Positions 25,043 through 33,801 of a stretch of DNA of 49,772 bases are shown in pieces. Every line of letters starts with the position of its first letter. Within the stretch, counting starts at the first letter, position 1. The notes below the pieces were generated by a model. The model searched no databases. It was not told the DNA's origin and was given only the letters and a program-made list of their open reading frames with translations. A program made the translations under genes and the position numbers. The DNA comes from UBA3537 sp965658025 (GTDB lineage Bacteria > Bacteroidota > Bacteroidia > Flavobacteriales > Flavobacteriaceae), in NCBI GenBank assembly GCA_965658025.1, contig CBFHQL010000012.1:1-49772 (forward strand), in the 5' to 3' direction.

Positions 25043-25528
25043 ATGGCACAAGTAGGAATTATTATGGGAAGCGACAGCGATATGCCGGTCATGAAAGAAG
25101 CGGTAGAAATCCTTAAAAACTTCAATATTGACATTGAAGTTGATATTGTTTCGGCACACCGCACACCTGAAAAATTATTTGAATACGGCAAGACTGCTCA
25201 TGAAAGAGGGTTAAAAGTCATTATCGCTGGTGCTGGTGGTGCTGCACATCTTCCAGGGATGATTGCAGCCATTAGCCCATTGCCCGTCATTGGAGTTCCT
25301 GTAAAATCAAGTAATTCTATTGATGGATGGGACTCAGTACTATCGATTCTTCAAATGCCTGGCGGGGTGCCTGTAGCAACCGTAGCACTAAATGGCGCCA
25401 AAAATGCCGGGATTTTGGCTGCGCAAATTATAGGTGCATCTGACCAATGTGTTTTAGATAAAATTCAAGTTTATAAACAAGGATTGAAACTCAAAGTCGA
25501 AAACGCTTCAAAAAATCTTAAGCCCTAA
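25043..25528 (+). CDS. purE: N5-carboxyaminoimidazole ribonucleotide mutase
   Basis: 161 residues, the class I length. MGSDSDMPVMKEA at the N-terminus, the active-site SAHRTPEKLFEY with catalytic His, AGAGGAAHLPGM, and PVKSSNSIDGWDSVLSILQMPGG. It converts N5-CAIR to CAIR, using the product of purK just upstream. The start codon follows the purK stop after a single base. Confidence 0.97.
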   Translation: MAQVGIIMGSDSDMPVMKEAVEILKNFNIDIEVDIVSAHRTPEKLFEYGKTAHERGLKVIIAGAGGAAHLPGMIAAISPLPVIGVPVKSSNSIDGWDSVLSILQMPGGVPVATVALNGAKNAGILAAQIIGASDQCVLDKIQVYKQGLKLKVENASKNLKP

Positions 25529-25547
25529 TTCAGAAGAAAACCATCTT

Positions 25548-27575
25548 ATGAATATTTTGAACAAGCGCTTTGAAACGCCCTACGGTACTGCACCTTTTTC
25601 AAAAATAAAAGCAAGTGATTTTCTACCTGCTTTCAAAACAGCTATTGCCAATTCCAAAGCAACCATAAATAAAATTTGTGAAAATAATGACACGCCCTCT
25701 TTCGAGAATACTATTGTAGCTTTAGAGTTTTCGTCCTTAGAATTGGAACGAATTTCAAGTCTTTTTTTTAATTTGAATGCTGCAGAAACCAACCAAGAAA
25801 TTCAACAGATTGCTCAAAAAGTCTCGCCATTGTTGGCAGAATTTTCCAATGATGTAGCCCTTAACGAAGTTCTTTTTCAAAAAATCAAACATGTTTTTGA
25901 TCTCAAAGACACTTTAGATTTGTCTCCAGAACAACACCAACTTCTTGAAAAAAAATACAAAAGCTTTTCTAGAAATGGTGCTTTACTTCCCGAAAACGAC
26001 AAAAATAAACTCAGGGAAATCGATAAATCATTGAGTCGTTTAAAACTCACTTTTGGCGAACATTTACTCGCCGAAACAAATAGGTTTGAACTTCACTTAA
26101 ATAAAGAATCCGACTTAGAGGGATTGCCAGAGGATGAAAAAGAAGTCGCCAAATTGTTGGCGGAAAAAAAGGGAAAAGACGGTTGGATAATAACGCTTGA
26201 CTACCCAAGCTATATCCCCTTTATGACATATGCCAAAAATAGAACCTTACGCAAAAAACTAGCGTGTGCTTTTGGCCAAAAAGGTTTTCACAATGATGAG
26301 TTAGACAACCAAAAACTTGTTTTGAACATTACAAAGTTACGCCACCAAAGAGCCAAGCTTTTGGGGTACAAAACCCATGCGCACTATGTACTTGAAGAAC
26401 GAATGGCCAAAACGCCCGAAACAGTCACCCAATTTTTGTCCGATTTACTTGACAAAGCTCGGCCATTTGCACAAAAAGAGTTTGCAGATTTAAGTGCCTT
26501 TGCACAAAAAAGTGATGGCATACAAGAACTTCAAAAATGGGATAATACATACTATTCGGAACAACTAAAAAAACAAAATTTTGATATTGACGATGCCCAA
26601 CTCAAACCCTATTTTAAGCTCGAAAATGTGATTGATGGCGCATTTCAAATCGCCAAAAAACTTTTTGATCTTAGATTTGAAAAAAACGAGGATATTGATG
26701 TGTACCACGACGACGTTATGACCTATAAAGTAATGGATGAAGCATCAAATCTTGTGGCTATTTTTTATGCTGATTTTTTTCCTAGACAAGGAAAACGAAG
26801 TGGCGCTTGGATGACCTCTTTTAAGCCTCAATATGTTTTGAATGGGAAAAATGAAAGACCACATGTGTCTATTGTATGCAACTTTACGAAACCTACCAAA
26901 ACCAAACCATCGTTACTCACGTTCAATGAAGTGACAACACTCTTTCACGAATTTGGACATGCATTACACGGCATGTTGGCCAACACAACCTACCCTAGTC
27001 TTTCAGGGACGAACGTTGCTTGGGATTTTGTAGAATTACCAAGTCAATTGATGGAAAATTGGTGCTATGAAAAAGAAGCGTTAAACTTATTTGCAAAACA
27101 TTACGAAACAGGGGAAGTTATCCCTATGGAATGGATTGAAAAACTAAAAGCAGCCGGAAAATTTCAACAAGGGATGCAAACCCTTCGTCAGTTGAGTTTT
27201 GGAATCTTAGACATGAATTGGCATGCACTAGACCCTTCGTCAATTGAAGATGTCAAGGCACACGAAAAAAAAGTATTTTCTGCCACACAACTATTTCCAG
27301 ATGTTGCCGAAAATTGTATGTCTACAGCTTTTGCACATATTTTTCAAGGGGGATATTCGTCTGGCTATTATAGCTACAAATGGGCGGAGGTTCTGGATGC
27401 TGATGCTTTTGCCTATTTTAAACGCAAAGGGATTTTTGATTCTGAAATTTCAAAAGATTTAAAACAACATATTTTAAGTAAAGGAGGCACAGAAGAGCCA
27501 CATATATTGTATGAACGATTTAGAGGAAAAACTGCAACCAATACAGCACTTTTAGAACGTGCTGGACTTCTTTAA
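25548..27575 (+). CDS. M3-family zinc metallopeptidase (oligopeptidase / peptidyl-dipeptidase type)
   Basis: 675 residues. The zinc-binding HEFGHALHGML starts at His467, with a downstream Glu ligand in the FVELPSQLMENW region. The N-terminal half is helical as in the thimet oligopeptidase/Dcp family, and no signal peptide is evident, so it should act in the cytoplasm or periplasm on short peptides. It follows purE by 19 bases and probably reads from the same promoter. Its last 24 bases overlap a convergent membrane-protein gene. Oligopeptidase A and peptidyl-dipeptidase Dcp cannot be told apart here. Confidence 0.92.
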   Translation: MNILNKRFETPYGTAPFSKIKASDFLPAFKTAIANSKATINKICENNDTPSFENTIVALEFSSLELERISSLFFNLNAAETNQEIQQIAQKVSPLLAEFSNDVALNEVLFQKIKHVFDLKDTLDLSPEQHQLLEKKYKSFSRNGALLPENDKNKLREIDKSLSRLKLTFGEHLLAETNRFELHLNKESDLEGLPEDEKEVAKLLAEKKGKDGWIITLDYPSYIPFMTYAKNRTLRKKLACAFGQKGFHNDELDNQKLVLNITKLRHQRAKLLGYKTHAHYVLEERMAKTPETVTQFLSDLLDKARPFAQKEFADLSAFAQKSDGIQELQKWDNTYYSEQLKKQNFDIDDAQLKPYFKLENVIDGAFQIAKKLFDLRFEKNEDIDVYHDDVMTYKVMDEASNLVAIFYADFFPRQGKRSGAWMTSFKPQYVLNGKNERPHVSIVCNFTKPTKTKPSLLTFNEVTTLFHEFGHALHGMLANTTYPSLSGTNVAWDFVELPSQLMENWCYEKEALNLFAKHYETGEVIPMEWIEKLKAAGKFQQGMQTLRQLSFGILDMNWHALDPSSIEDVKAHEKKVFSATQLFPDVAENCMSTAFAHIFQGGYSSGYYSYKWAEVLDADAFAYFKRKGIFDSEISKDLKQHILSKGGTEEPHILYERFRGKTATNTALLERAGLL

Positions 27576-28394
27576 GAGTTCAAAACCCGTCCATAAAACC
27601 CACCAAAAAATGGGAAGTGCTTCTACCCAAAATGCTGTGAAATATAATGGCCTTTTAGGTGAACTTTTTGCTAAAAAGACTACTAAGATAAGTATCATCA
27701 AAATGGTCGAAATAAATTCTGATGCTTTAAATTCATTCCCGAAAATCAAAAATGACAACAATATAAATACTCCTAAATATCCTATTTTTTTGGTATTTGA
27801 AAGCCCAATACTTTGCGGAATTGTAGAGAGTTTCAAATCATCAAAATTCATATCTCTAATTTCGAATGGAAGCATCAATATGAAAATAAAAACAAAGCGC
27901 TCCAAAATCCACATATAATGGATTTGAAACAAATCCAAACCGCTTTGTAATTGTGGAAGAAAAGCTGTTGTAGCCGCCCAAACAAAAGCAATAATATAAA
28001 TTTTTAGCCCACTGATTTTTCTTAAACTTTTGGAAGCAACCCACTTCAAAGGCATTCCATAAAAAAAAGTGATTAACCCTAAGAAAAATAAACTGTATTG
28101 AACATTACTTTTTAAATTAAAAAAACAAACCATAAACCCAACAATACAAAAAGCACTAAGGATTTGAATTTCTTTAAGTTTGGTTGTGAGTGAGCGGTAA
28201 TGAAACTTAGCCAAGCCAAAAAACTTTATAAAGTTGTAACCGAAAACTGTAGCAAAAAAGAGTGCGAAAAAAAAAGGCAAAGACACAGAATTACCAGAGC
28301 GCAACAGTGTTAGATGTGCGAGCGAAAGTACCGAACATCCAACATGTAAACTACTATTGATATAAAATTTAAATAACCGTTTTAAAAAATTCAC
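27552..28394 (-). CDS. UbiA-like prenyltransferase-family membrane protein
   Basis: 280 residues with about eight hydrophobic segments. The FEIRDMNFDDL stretch resembles the second Asp-rich motif of UbiA prenyltransferases, but the first motif (NDxxDxxxD) is not evident; the corresponding place reads FGYNFIKFFGLAKFHYRSL. Flavobacterial proteins like this are usually annotated as UbiA-like or hypothetical. It may be a divergent or inactive member. The start is GTG at 28394, as no ATG lies nearby in frame. It overlaps the M3 peptidase gene tail-to-tail. Confidence 0.6.
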   Translation of the reverse strand: MNFLKRLFKFYINSSLHVGCSVLSLAHLTLLRSGNSVSLPFFFALFFATVFGYNFIKFFGLAKFHYRSLTTKLKEIQILSAFCIVGFMVCFFNLKSNVQYSLFFLGLITFFYGMPLKWVASKSLRKISGLKIYIIAFVWAATTAFLPQLQSGLDLFQIHYMWILERFVFIFILMLPFEIRDMNFDDLKLSTIPQSIGLSNTKKIGYLGVFILLSFLIFGNEFKASEFISTILMILILVVFLAKSSPKRPLYFTAFWVEALPIFWWVLWTGFELLKKSSTF

Positions 28395-28398
28395 TTTG

Positions 28399-28406
28399 CA
28401 AAAATA
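28399..28406 (-). promoter_or_regulatory. -7 box TATTTTTG just upstream of the UbiA-like gene
   Basis: The minus strand reads TATTTTTG, ending 4 bases before the GTG start codon. No TTG lies 17-23 bases further upstream. If used, the transcript would be leaderless or nearly so. Confidence 0.3.
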
Positions 28407-28480
28407 ACCAAACTGTTGATAAGCTTAAAAATCGGTTAAAAACTTTAATTTATTAACAAAAAAAAGCATGAATAAATCCG

Positions 28481-28488
28481 TAATTTTG
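28481..28488 (+). promoter_or_regulatory. -7 box TAATTTTG upstream of gcvP
   Basis: TAATTTTG matches TAnnTTTG and ends 24 bases before the gcvP ATG. No TTG at the expected distance was seen, so only the -7 element supports it. Confidence 0.3.
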
Positions 28489-28512
28489 CTAAGATTTCTA
28501 AAGACATAAAAT

Positions 28513-31359
28513 ATGAACCCAGATGTTTTTTCGCATAGACACATTGGCCCTGATGCTGTTCAGATTAAAGAAATGTTAGAAGTGGTTGGTGTAGATTCAA
28601 TCGATGAATTGATTGACCAAACTGTGCCCAATAATATCAGATTACACACTTCTCTAAATCTAGAAAAACCACTAAGTGAACAAGAATTTCTGGAACATAT
28701 TCAGAGACTCGGAGCAAAAAATAAAGTCTTCAAATCTTATGTGGGCATGGGGTATCATCCCAGTAATTTACCAGCAGTCATTCAAAGAAATATTTTAGAA
28801 AATCCAGGATGGTACACTGCGTACACGCCGTATCAGGCAGAAATTGCTCAGGGTCGGTTGGAAGCTTTACTCAATTTTCAAACCATGGTTACTGATTTGA
28901 CGGGTATGGAATTGGCCAATGCCTCTCTGCTTGACGAAAGTACTTCGGCAGCCGAAGCCATGGCACTTTTGTTTGCTGTAAGAGATCGTGCTGCTGTAAA
29001 ATCAGGAGTGGTTAAATTTTTTGTTTCAGATGATATTTTCCCACAGACCTTAGCCGTACTTCAAACAAGAGCAATACCCATTGGCATTGAACTTGTGGTT
29101 GGTAACACTGAAGATTTTGATTTTAATTCTGATTTTTTTGGAGCACTCGTCCAATATCCAGGCGCATCAGGAAAAATCTTGAACCTCAAAGATTTTATTT
29201 CAAAAGCCAATTCAAACCAAATAAAAGTTGCTGTTGCAGCTGATATTCTCAGTCTAGTAGCCCTCGAAGCTCCTGGTCATTTTGGCGCCGATGTTGTTGT
29301 GGGTACCACACAACGATTTGGGATACCCATGGGGTATGGCGGCCCGCACGCCGCATATTTTGCCACAAAAGAGGCATACAAACGCCATATTCCAGGACGA
29401 ATCATTGGCGTAACAAAAGATATGAATGGAGAGCGTGCACTCCGAATGGCACTTCAAACAAGAGAACAACACATCAAAAGAGATCGAGCAACGTCCAATA
29501 TTTGTACCGCACAAGTCTTACTTGCCGTGATGGCGGGAATGTATGCTGTTTATCATGGCCCAAAAGGGCTAAAATATATTGCCAATAAAGTGCATCAAAA
29601 TACTGCGCTTTTAGCTAAGTCTCTCACAAATGCAGGGTTGACTTTAGAAAATGAAACCTTTTTCGACACCATTCGTATAAAGGTTCCTGTGGCCAACAAA
29701 ATCAAAGAAATTGCTTTATCCAATGAAGTTAATTTTTATTATCCTGATGCAACTACAGTATCTATTTCAATTAATGAAACGACCAACAAAAAAGACCTTG
29801 AACAGATTCTTTCTACAGTATCAGAAGCGCTCAACAAAACGATAACTCTAGAATCAATGAGCGAGGGTCAGCTTCCAGAGCATCTCATTAGAAACTCGGA
29901 TTTTCTTACCAACAGCGTTTTTAATTCCTATCATTCTGAGACCGAATTGATGCGCTACATCAAACGCTTAGAACGTAAAGACTTGGCATTAAATTTTTCG
30001 ATGATTTCATTAGGATCTTGCACCATGAAGCTTAATGCAGCAGTAGAAATGTTGCCTTTGAGTTGGTCCAACTGGGGGAACATCCACCCTTTTGCCCCTT
30101 TAGATCAAGTGCAAGGGTACACCGAAGTCTTGAGGACATTAGAAAAACAACTTAATGAAGTCACTGGCTTTTCTGGGACGTCATTGCAGCCAAATTCTGG
30201 TGCACAAGGCGAATTTGCTGGATTGATGACCATCAAAGCGTATCACGAATCTCGTGGGGATCACCACAGAAACATCTGCATCATTCCCTCATCAGCACAC
30301 GGCACAAATCCAGCGAGTGCAGTGATGGCAGGTATGAAGGTTGTGGTCACAAAATCTTCAGAAAACGGAAATATTGATGTAGAAGATTTACGTGAAAAAG
30401 CCATGCAACACAAAGATCATCTAGCAGCGCTTATGGTGACCTACCCTTCTACTCATGGAGTGTATGAGTCAGCCATTAAAGAAATTACACAAATCATTCA
30501 CGACCATGGTGGCCAAGTCTATATGGATGGTGCCAACATGAATGCACAAGTTGGACTCACCAATCCAGGTCAGATTGGAGCCGATGTGTGTCACCTCAAC
30601 TTACACAAAACGTTTGCCATTCCTCATGGTGGTGGAGGTCCTGGTGTTGGTCCTATTTGTGTGGCCGAACAACTTGTGCCTTTTCTTCCAGGAAATCCTG
30701 TTATAAAAACTGGAGGAACACAAGCCATTACCTCAATATCAGGTGCTCCTTTTGGCTCTGCTTTGGCTTGCCTCATCTCCTATGGATACATTAAAATGCT
30801 TGGAGCAGAAGGGCTAACAAAAGCAACAAAAATTGCCATACTGAATGCAAACTATATCAAAGAACGTCTTGAAGGGTATTACCCAACGCTTTATACAGGA
30901 GAACAAGGCCGTGCAGCACACGAGATGATTATTGATTGTCGTTCATTCAAAACCAATGGGATTGAAGTTACAGATATCGCAAAACGACTGATGGATTATG
31001 GATTTCATGCGCCAACAGTCTCTTTCCCTGTTGCAGGAACCATGATGATTGAACCCACAGAAAGTGAAAGTAAAGCAGAGATGGATCGGTTTTGTGATGC
31101 AATGATTTCTATTCGTCAAGAAATTGACCAAGCCAGTAAGTCGGAAGCAAACAACCCCCTGAAAAACGCTCCGCATACACAGGAAATGATTTGCAGTGAT
31201 GAATGGGATTTACCCTATTCAAGAACCGCTGCGGCATTCCCTTTAGCATATATAAAAGAAGATAAATTTTGGCCTTCTGTACGTCGTGTAGACGACGCTT
31301 ATGGCGATCGGAATTTGATATGTACATGCGCCCCAATTGATGAATACGCCGAAGTTTAA
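28513..31359 (+). CDS. gcvP: Glycine dehydrogenase (decarboxylating), P-protein of the glycine cleavage system
   Basis: 948 residues, the full-length single-chain form with two homologous halves. The PLP lysine is Lys699 in LNLHKTFAIPHGGGGPG. Other conserved stretches are FVSDDIFPQTLAVLQTRA-like motifs, YGGPHAAYFATK, GSCTMKLNAAVEMLP, and PSSAHGTNPASAVMAGM. It decarboxylates glycine and passes the aminomethyl group to lipoyl GcvH. gcvT and gcvH are not in this window. The next gene starts 10 bases after its stop. Confidence 0.97.
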   Translation: MNPDVFSHRHIGPDAVQIKEMLEVVGVDSIDELIDQTVPNNIRLHTSLNLEKPLSEQEFLEHIQRLGAKNKVFKSYVGMGYHPSNLPAVIQRNILENPGWYTAYTPYQAEIAQGRLEALLNFQTMVTDLTGMELANASLLDESTSAAEAMALLFAVRDRAAVKSGVVKFFVSDDIFPQTLAVLQTRAIPIGIELVVGNTEDFDFNSDFFGALVQYPGASGKILNLKDFISKANSNQIKVAVAADILSLVALEAPGHFGADVVVGTTQRFGIPMGYGGPHAAYFATKEAYKRHIPGRIIGVTKDMNGERALRMALQTREQHIKRDRATSNICTAQVLLAVMAGMYAVYHGPKGLKYIANKVHQNTALLAKSLTNAGLTLENETFFDTIRIKVPVANKIKEIALSNEVNFYYPDATTVSISINETTNKKDLEQILSTVSEALNKTITLESMSEGQLPEHLIRNSDFLTNSVFNSYHSETELMRYIKRLERKDLALNFSMISLGSCTMKLNAAVEMLPLSWSNWGNIHPFAPLDQVQGYTEVLRTLEKQLNEVTGFSGTSLQPNSGAQGEFAGLMTIKAYHESRGDHHRNICIIPSSAHGTNPASAVMAGMKVVVTKSSENGNIDVEDLREKAMQHKDHLAALMVTYPSTHGVYESAIKEITQIIHDHGGQVYMDGANMNAQVGLTNPGQIGADVCHLNLHKTFAIPHGGGGPGVGPICVAEQLVPFLPGNPVIKTGGTQAITSISGAPFGSALACLISYGYIKMLGAEGLTKATKIAILNANYIKERLEGYYPTLYTGEQGRAAHEMIIDCRSFKTNGIEVTDIAKRLMDYGFHAPTVSFPVAGTMMIEPTESESKAEMDRFCDAMISIRQEIDQASKSEANNPLKNAPHTQEMICSDEWDLPYSRTAAAFPLAYIKEDKFWPSVRRVDDAYGDRNLICTCAPIDEYAEV

Positions 31360-31369
31360 ACAAAAAAAT

Positions 31370-32428
31370 ATGAGCATTCGCATAACAGGAACAGGCAGTT
31401 ATATACCTGATTTAGTTCAAAAGAATAACGATTTTATTCGTAGTGAATTTTTTACCATTGATGGAGAAGCTATTGATACGCCAACAGACGTTATTGTCGA
31501 TAAATTTAAAGCCATCACAGGGATTTCAGAACGACGTTATGCCAACCACAAACTTACAGCTTCCGACCTTGGTGCTTTTGCTGGAGAAAAAGCCATTGCA
31601 GATGCAAAAATTGACCCTGAGACTTTGGATTATATCATTTGTGCACACAACTTTGGTGATGTCAAACACAACGCCATTCAAAGCGATATTCTTCCATGTT
31701 TGGCTGCACGAATAAAACATCTTTTAAAAATAAAAAATCCAAAATGTGTGGCCTATGATATTCTTTTTGGCTGTCCAGGCTGGGTAGAAGGTGTGGTTCA
31801 AGCACAAGCATTCATAAAGGCGGGGATGGCAAAGCGTTGTTTGGTTATAGGTGCCGAAACGCTTTCAAGGGTGGTTGATCCCTTTGATCGAGATTCAATG
31901 ATTTATGCCGATGGTGCTGGCGCAACCATTGTAGAAGCCAGCGAAGACGAAGGCGGAATTATTGCCCACGAATCTGCTTCGTTCACCCATGACGAAGTAT
32001 ATCATTTATTTTTTGGAAATTCAAACAATAAAAGCCAGGACGAAGATGTGCGCTTCATCAAAATGTATGGGCGTAAAATTTATGAATTTGCATTAAATAA
32101 CGTTCCAAATGCATTGAAAACTTGTTTAGACAAAAGTGGCTATTCTATACAAGATGTCAAGAAAATTTTGATTCATCAAGCCAATGAAAAAATGGATGAA
32201 GCCATTGTAAAACGCTTTTATAGACTCTACAAAACTCCTGTACCTGAGGGAATTATGCCCATGACCATTCATAAGCTCGGCAATAGCTCTGTAGCAACAG
32301 TACCCACGCTATATGATTTAATTCGAAAGGGCGAGTTGCAAGACCACAACCTCAATAAAGGCGATATTATTATATTTGCAAGCGTAGGCGCTGGTATGCA
32401 CATCAACGCTATTGTTTATAAATATTAA
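31370..32428 (+). CDS. 3-oxoacyl-ACP synthase III-like (KAS III) condensing enzyme
   Basis: 352 residues from ATG 31370. The frame is open upstream to 31337, overlapping gcvP, but MSIRITGTGSYIPD is the typical start. The catalytic triad of the KAS III/chalcone-synthase fold is complete: Cys135 (LFGCPGWVEG), His269 (LIHQANEKM) and Asn305 (LGNSSVATVP). The family condenses an acyl-CoA starter with malonyl-ACP. It is followed without a gap by a methyltransferase and a glycosyltransferase, a context unlike the fatty-acid gene cluster that usually holds fabH, so it may be a specialised paralogue. Confidence 0.85.
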   Translation: MSIRITGTGSYIPDLVQKNNDFIRSEFFTIDGEAIDTPTDVIVDKFKAITGISERRYANHKLTASDLGAFAGEKAIADAKIDPETLDYIICAHNFGDVKHNAIQSDILPCLAARIKHLLKIKNPKCVAYDILFGCPGWVEGVVQAQAFIKAGMAKRCLVIGAETLSRVVDPFDRDSMIYADGAGATIVEASEDEGGIIAHESASFTHDEVYHLFFGNSNNKSQDEDVRFIKMYGRKIYEFALNNVPNALKTCLDKSGYSIQDVKKILIHQANEKMDEAIVKRFYRLYKTPVPEGIMPMTIHKLGNSSVATVPTLYDLIRKGELQDHNLNKGDIIIFASVGAGMHINAIVYKY

Positions 32429-32950
32429 ATGTACGACGATAACTTTCCAACAAAGCGGTATAATTTAACCCTTGATTTTGTAAAACAACATATCAGTAAA
32501 AGCGAGAAAATTCTTGATTTGGGTGTTAAAAATCCACTTTCAGAATTATTGAAATCAAATGGCTTTTCTGTTGCCAACACAAATGGCGAAGACCTTGATC
32601 TTGATTATTCATGTGTTCAAAATTCGTCTGCAGAAGTGGTTGCTGCTTTTGAAATTTTAGAACACTTGGTTTCACCCTTTTCGATTTTAAAAGAAATCAA
32701 AGCCAAAAAATTAATCGCCAGTGTTCCTTTAAATCTTTGGTTTTCAAGTGCCTATAGAAGTAAAACAGATCCGCGAGATCGTCATTTTCATGAATTTGAA
32801 GATTGGCAATTTGATTGGTTATTAGAAAAAGCAGGATGGCAAATTATGGCCAGAAAAAAATGGACTAACCCAACTAAAAAAATTGGAATTCGCCCAATAT
32901 TTAGATACTTTACGCCAAGATATTACATCATCTACGCCGAAAGAAAATGA
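32429..32950 (+). CDS. Class I SAM-dependent methyltransferase-like protein
   Basis: 173 residues; the ATG follows the KAS III stop immediately. ILDLGVKNPLSELLKSNG is motif I-like with the usual Gly-rich loop weakened, an acidic residue pair follows (NGEDLDLDY), and EVVAAFEILEHLVSP is the motif-IV-like stretch common in methyltransferases of the UbiG/type 11 group. It is short for the family and lacks the classic GxGxG, so cofactor binding should be tested. The substrate is unknown. Its stop overlaps the next start (ATGA). Confidence 0.7.
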   Translation: MYDDNFPTKRYNLTLDFVKQHISKSEKILDLGVKNPLSELLKSNGFSVANTNGEDLDLDYSCVQNSSAEVVAAFEILEHLVSPFSILKEIKAKKLIASVPLNLWFSSAYRSKTDPRDRHFHEFEDWQFDWLLEKAGWQIMARKKWTNPTKKIGIRPIFRYFTPRYYIIYAERK

Positions 32951-33801
32951 GGTTTTACGTCATCATACCAGCACACAACGAAGAAGCATACATTAGAGAT
33001 TGCTTAATTTCATTGGCTGAACAATCACTACCGCCAAAGAAAATCATTGTTATTAATGATCATTCAAGTGACCAAACCCCAACAATTGTTGATGAGCTCA
33101 AAACCCTTTATCCATGTATTGATATGGTAAACCATCAATCTTCAGAAAAGCATTTGCCTGGCGAAAAAATAATCACTGCGTTTTATAAAGGATTTGAACA
33201 ATTAGATGAGGCATACGATGTGGTTTGTAAATTTGATGCGGATTTAATTTTTCCAAAAAATTATTTAGAGACACTTGCAAAGCATTACAGAAACGATCCA
33301 AAACTTGGCCTTATTGCAGGGCACTGCTACATTGAAAAAAACAAGCAATGGATTTTAGAAAATTTAACCTCAAACGATCATATCAGAGGCCCATTGAAGG
33401 CCTACAGAAAAGCATGTTTTGAGGCCATTGGTGGTCTAAAAAAATCGATGGGTTGGGACACTATAGACGAACTTGTTGCGCTGTACAATGGATGGTCTTT
33501 TCGAACAGATGACACATTACATGTAAAACATATGAAACCCACAGGATCAACCTACAACAAAAGCGCAAAACACTATCAAGGTATAGCGCTCTACAAAATG
33601 CGTAATGGGTTTGTTTTGGCCTTTTTATCGGCCTTAAAATTGGCCTACAAAAAAAGAAAAATGCGTCTTTTTTTGGATTATTTGATGGGCTATTTGAAAG
33701 CGTGGCGCGAAAAAATGCCTTTTATTGTTTCTGCCGATGAAGGAGCTTTTATAAGAGCGTACCGCTGGAAAAAAATTAGAACATTAATCTTTCGTTTCTA
33801 A
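32947..33801 (+). CDS. Glycosyltransferase family 2
   Basis: 284 residues. GT-A fold start FYVIIPAHNEEAYIRDCLISLAEQ, the nucleotide-binding VINDHSSDQTP, and a DxD-like CKFDADLIFP (metal binding). The acceptor region includes KKSMGWDTIDELVALYNGW. No clear transmembrane segment is present, although a basic, aromatic C-terminal tail suggests membrane association. It overlaps the methyltransferase gene by four bases (ATGA) and the convergent ilvE by four bases. The sugar and acceptor cannot be read from sequence; a lipid acceptor is a guess from the KAS III neighbour. Confidence 0.88.
   Translation: MRFYVIIPAHNEEAYIRDCLISLAEQSLPPKKIIVINDHSSDQTPTIVDELKTLYPCIDMVNHQSSEKHLPGEKIITAFYKGFEQLDEAYDVVCKFDADLIFPKNYLETLAKHYRNDPKLGLIAGHCYIEKNKQWILENLTSNDHIRGPLKAYRKACFEAIGGLKKSMGWDTIDELVALYNGWSFRTDDTLHVKHMKPTGSTYNKSAKHYQGIALYKMRNGFVLAFLSALKLAYKKRKMRLFLDYLMGYLKAWREKMPFIVSADEGAFIRAYRWKKIRTLIFRF

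Noticed and set aside
27559..27918. 119-residue plus-strand ORF inside the UbiA-like gene
   Set aside because: The opposite strand encodes a multi-helix membrane protein of the right length; this frame has no domain and a Lys/Ser-rich composition expected of an antisense frame.
31337..31369. Longer start for the KAS III-like gene overlapping gcvP
   Set aside because: The extra 11 residues are outside the family pattern, and ATG 31370 gives the usual N-terminal SIRITGTGSYIPD.
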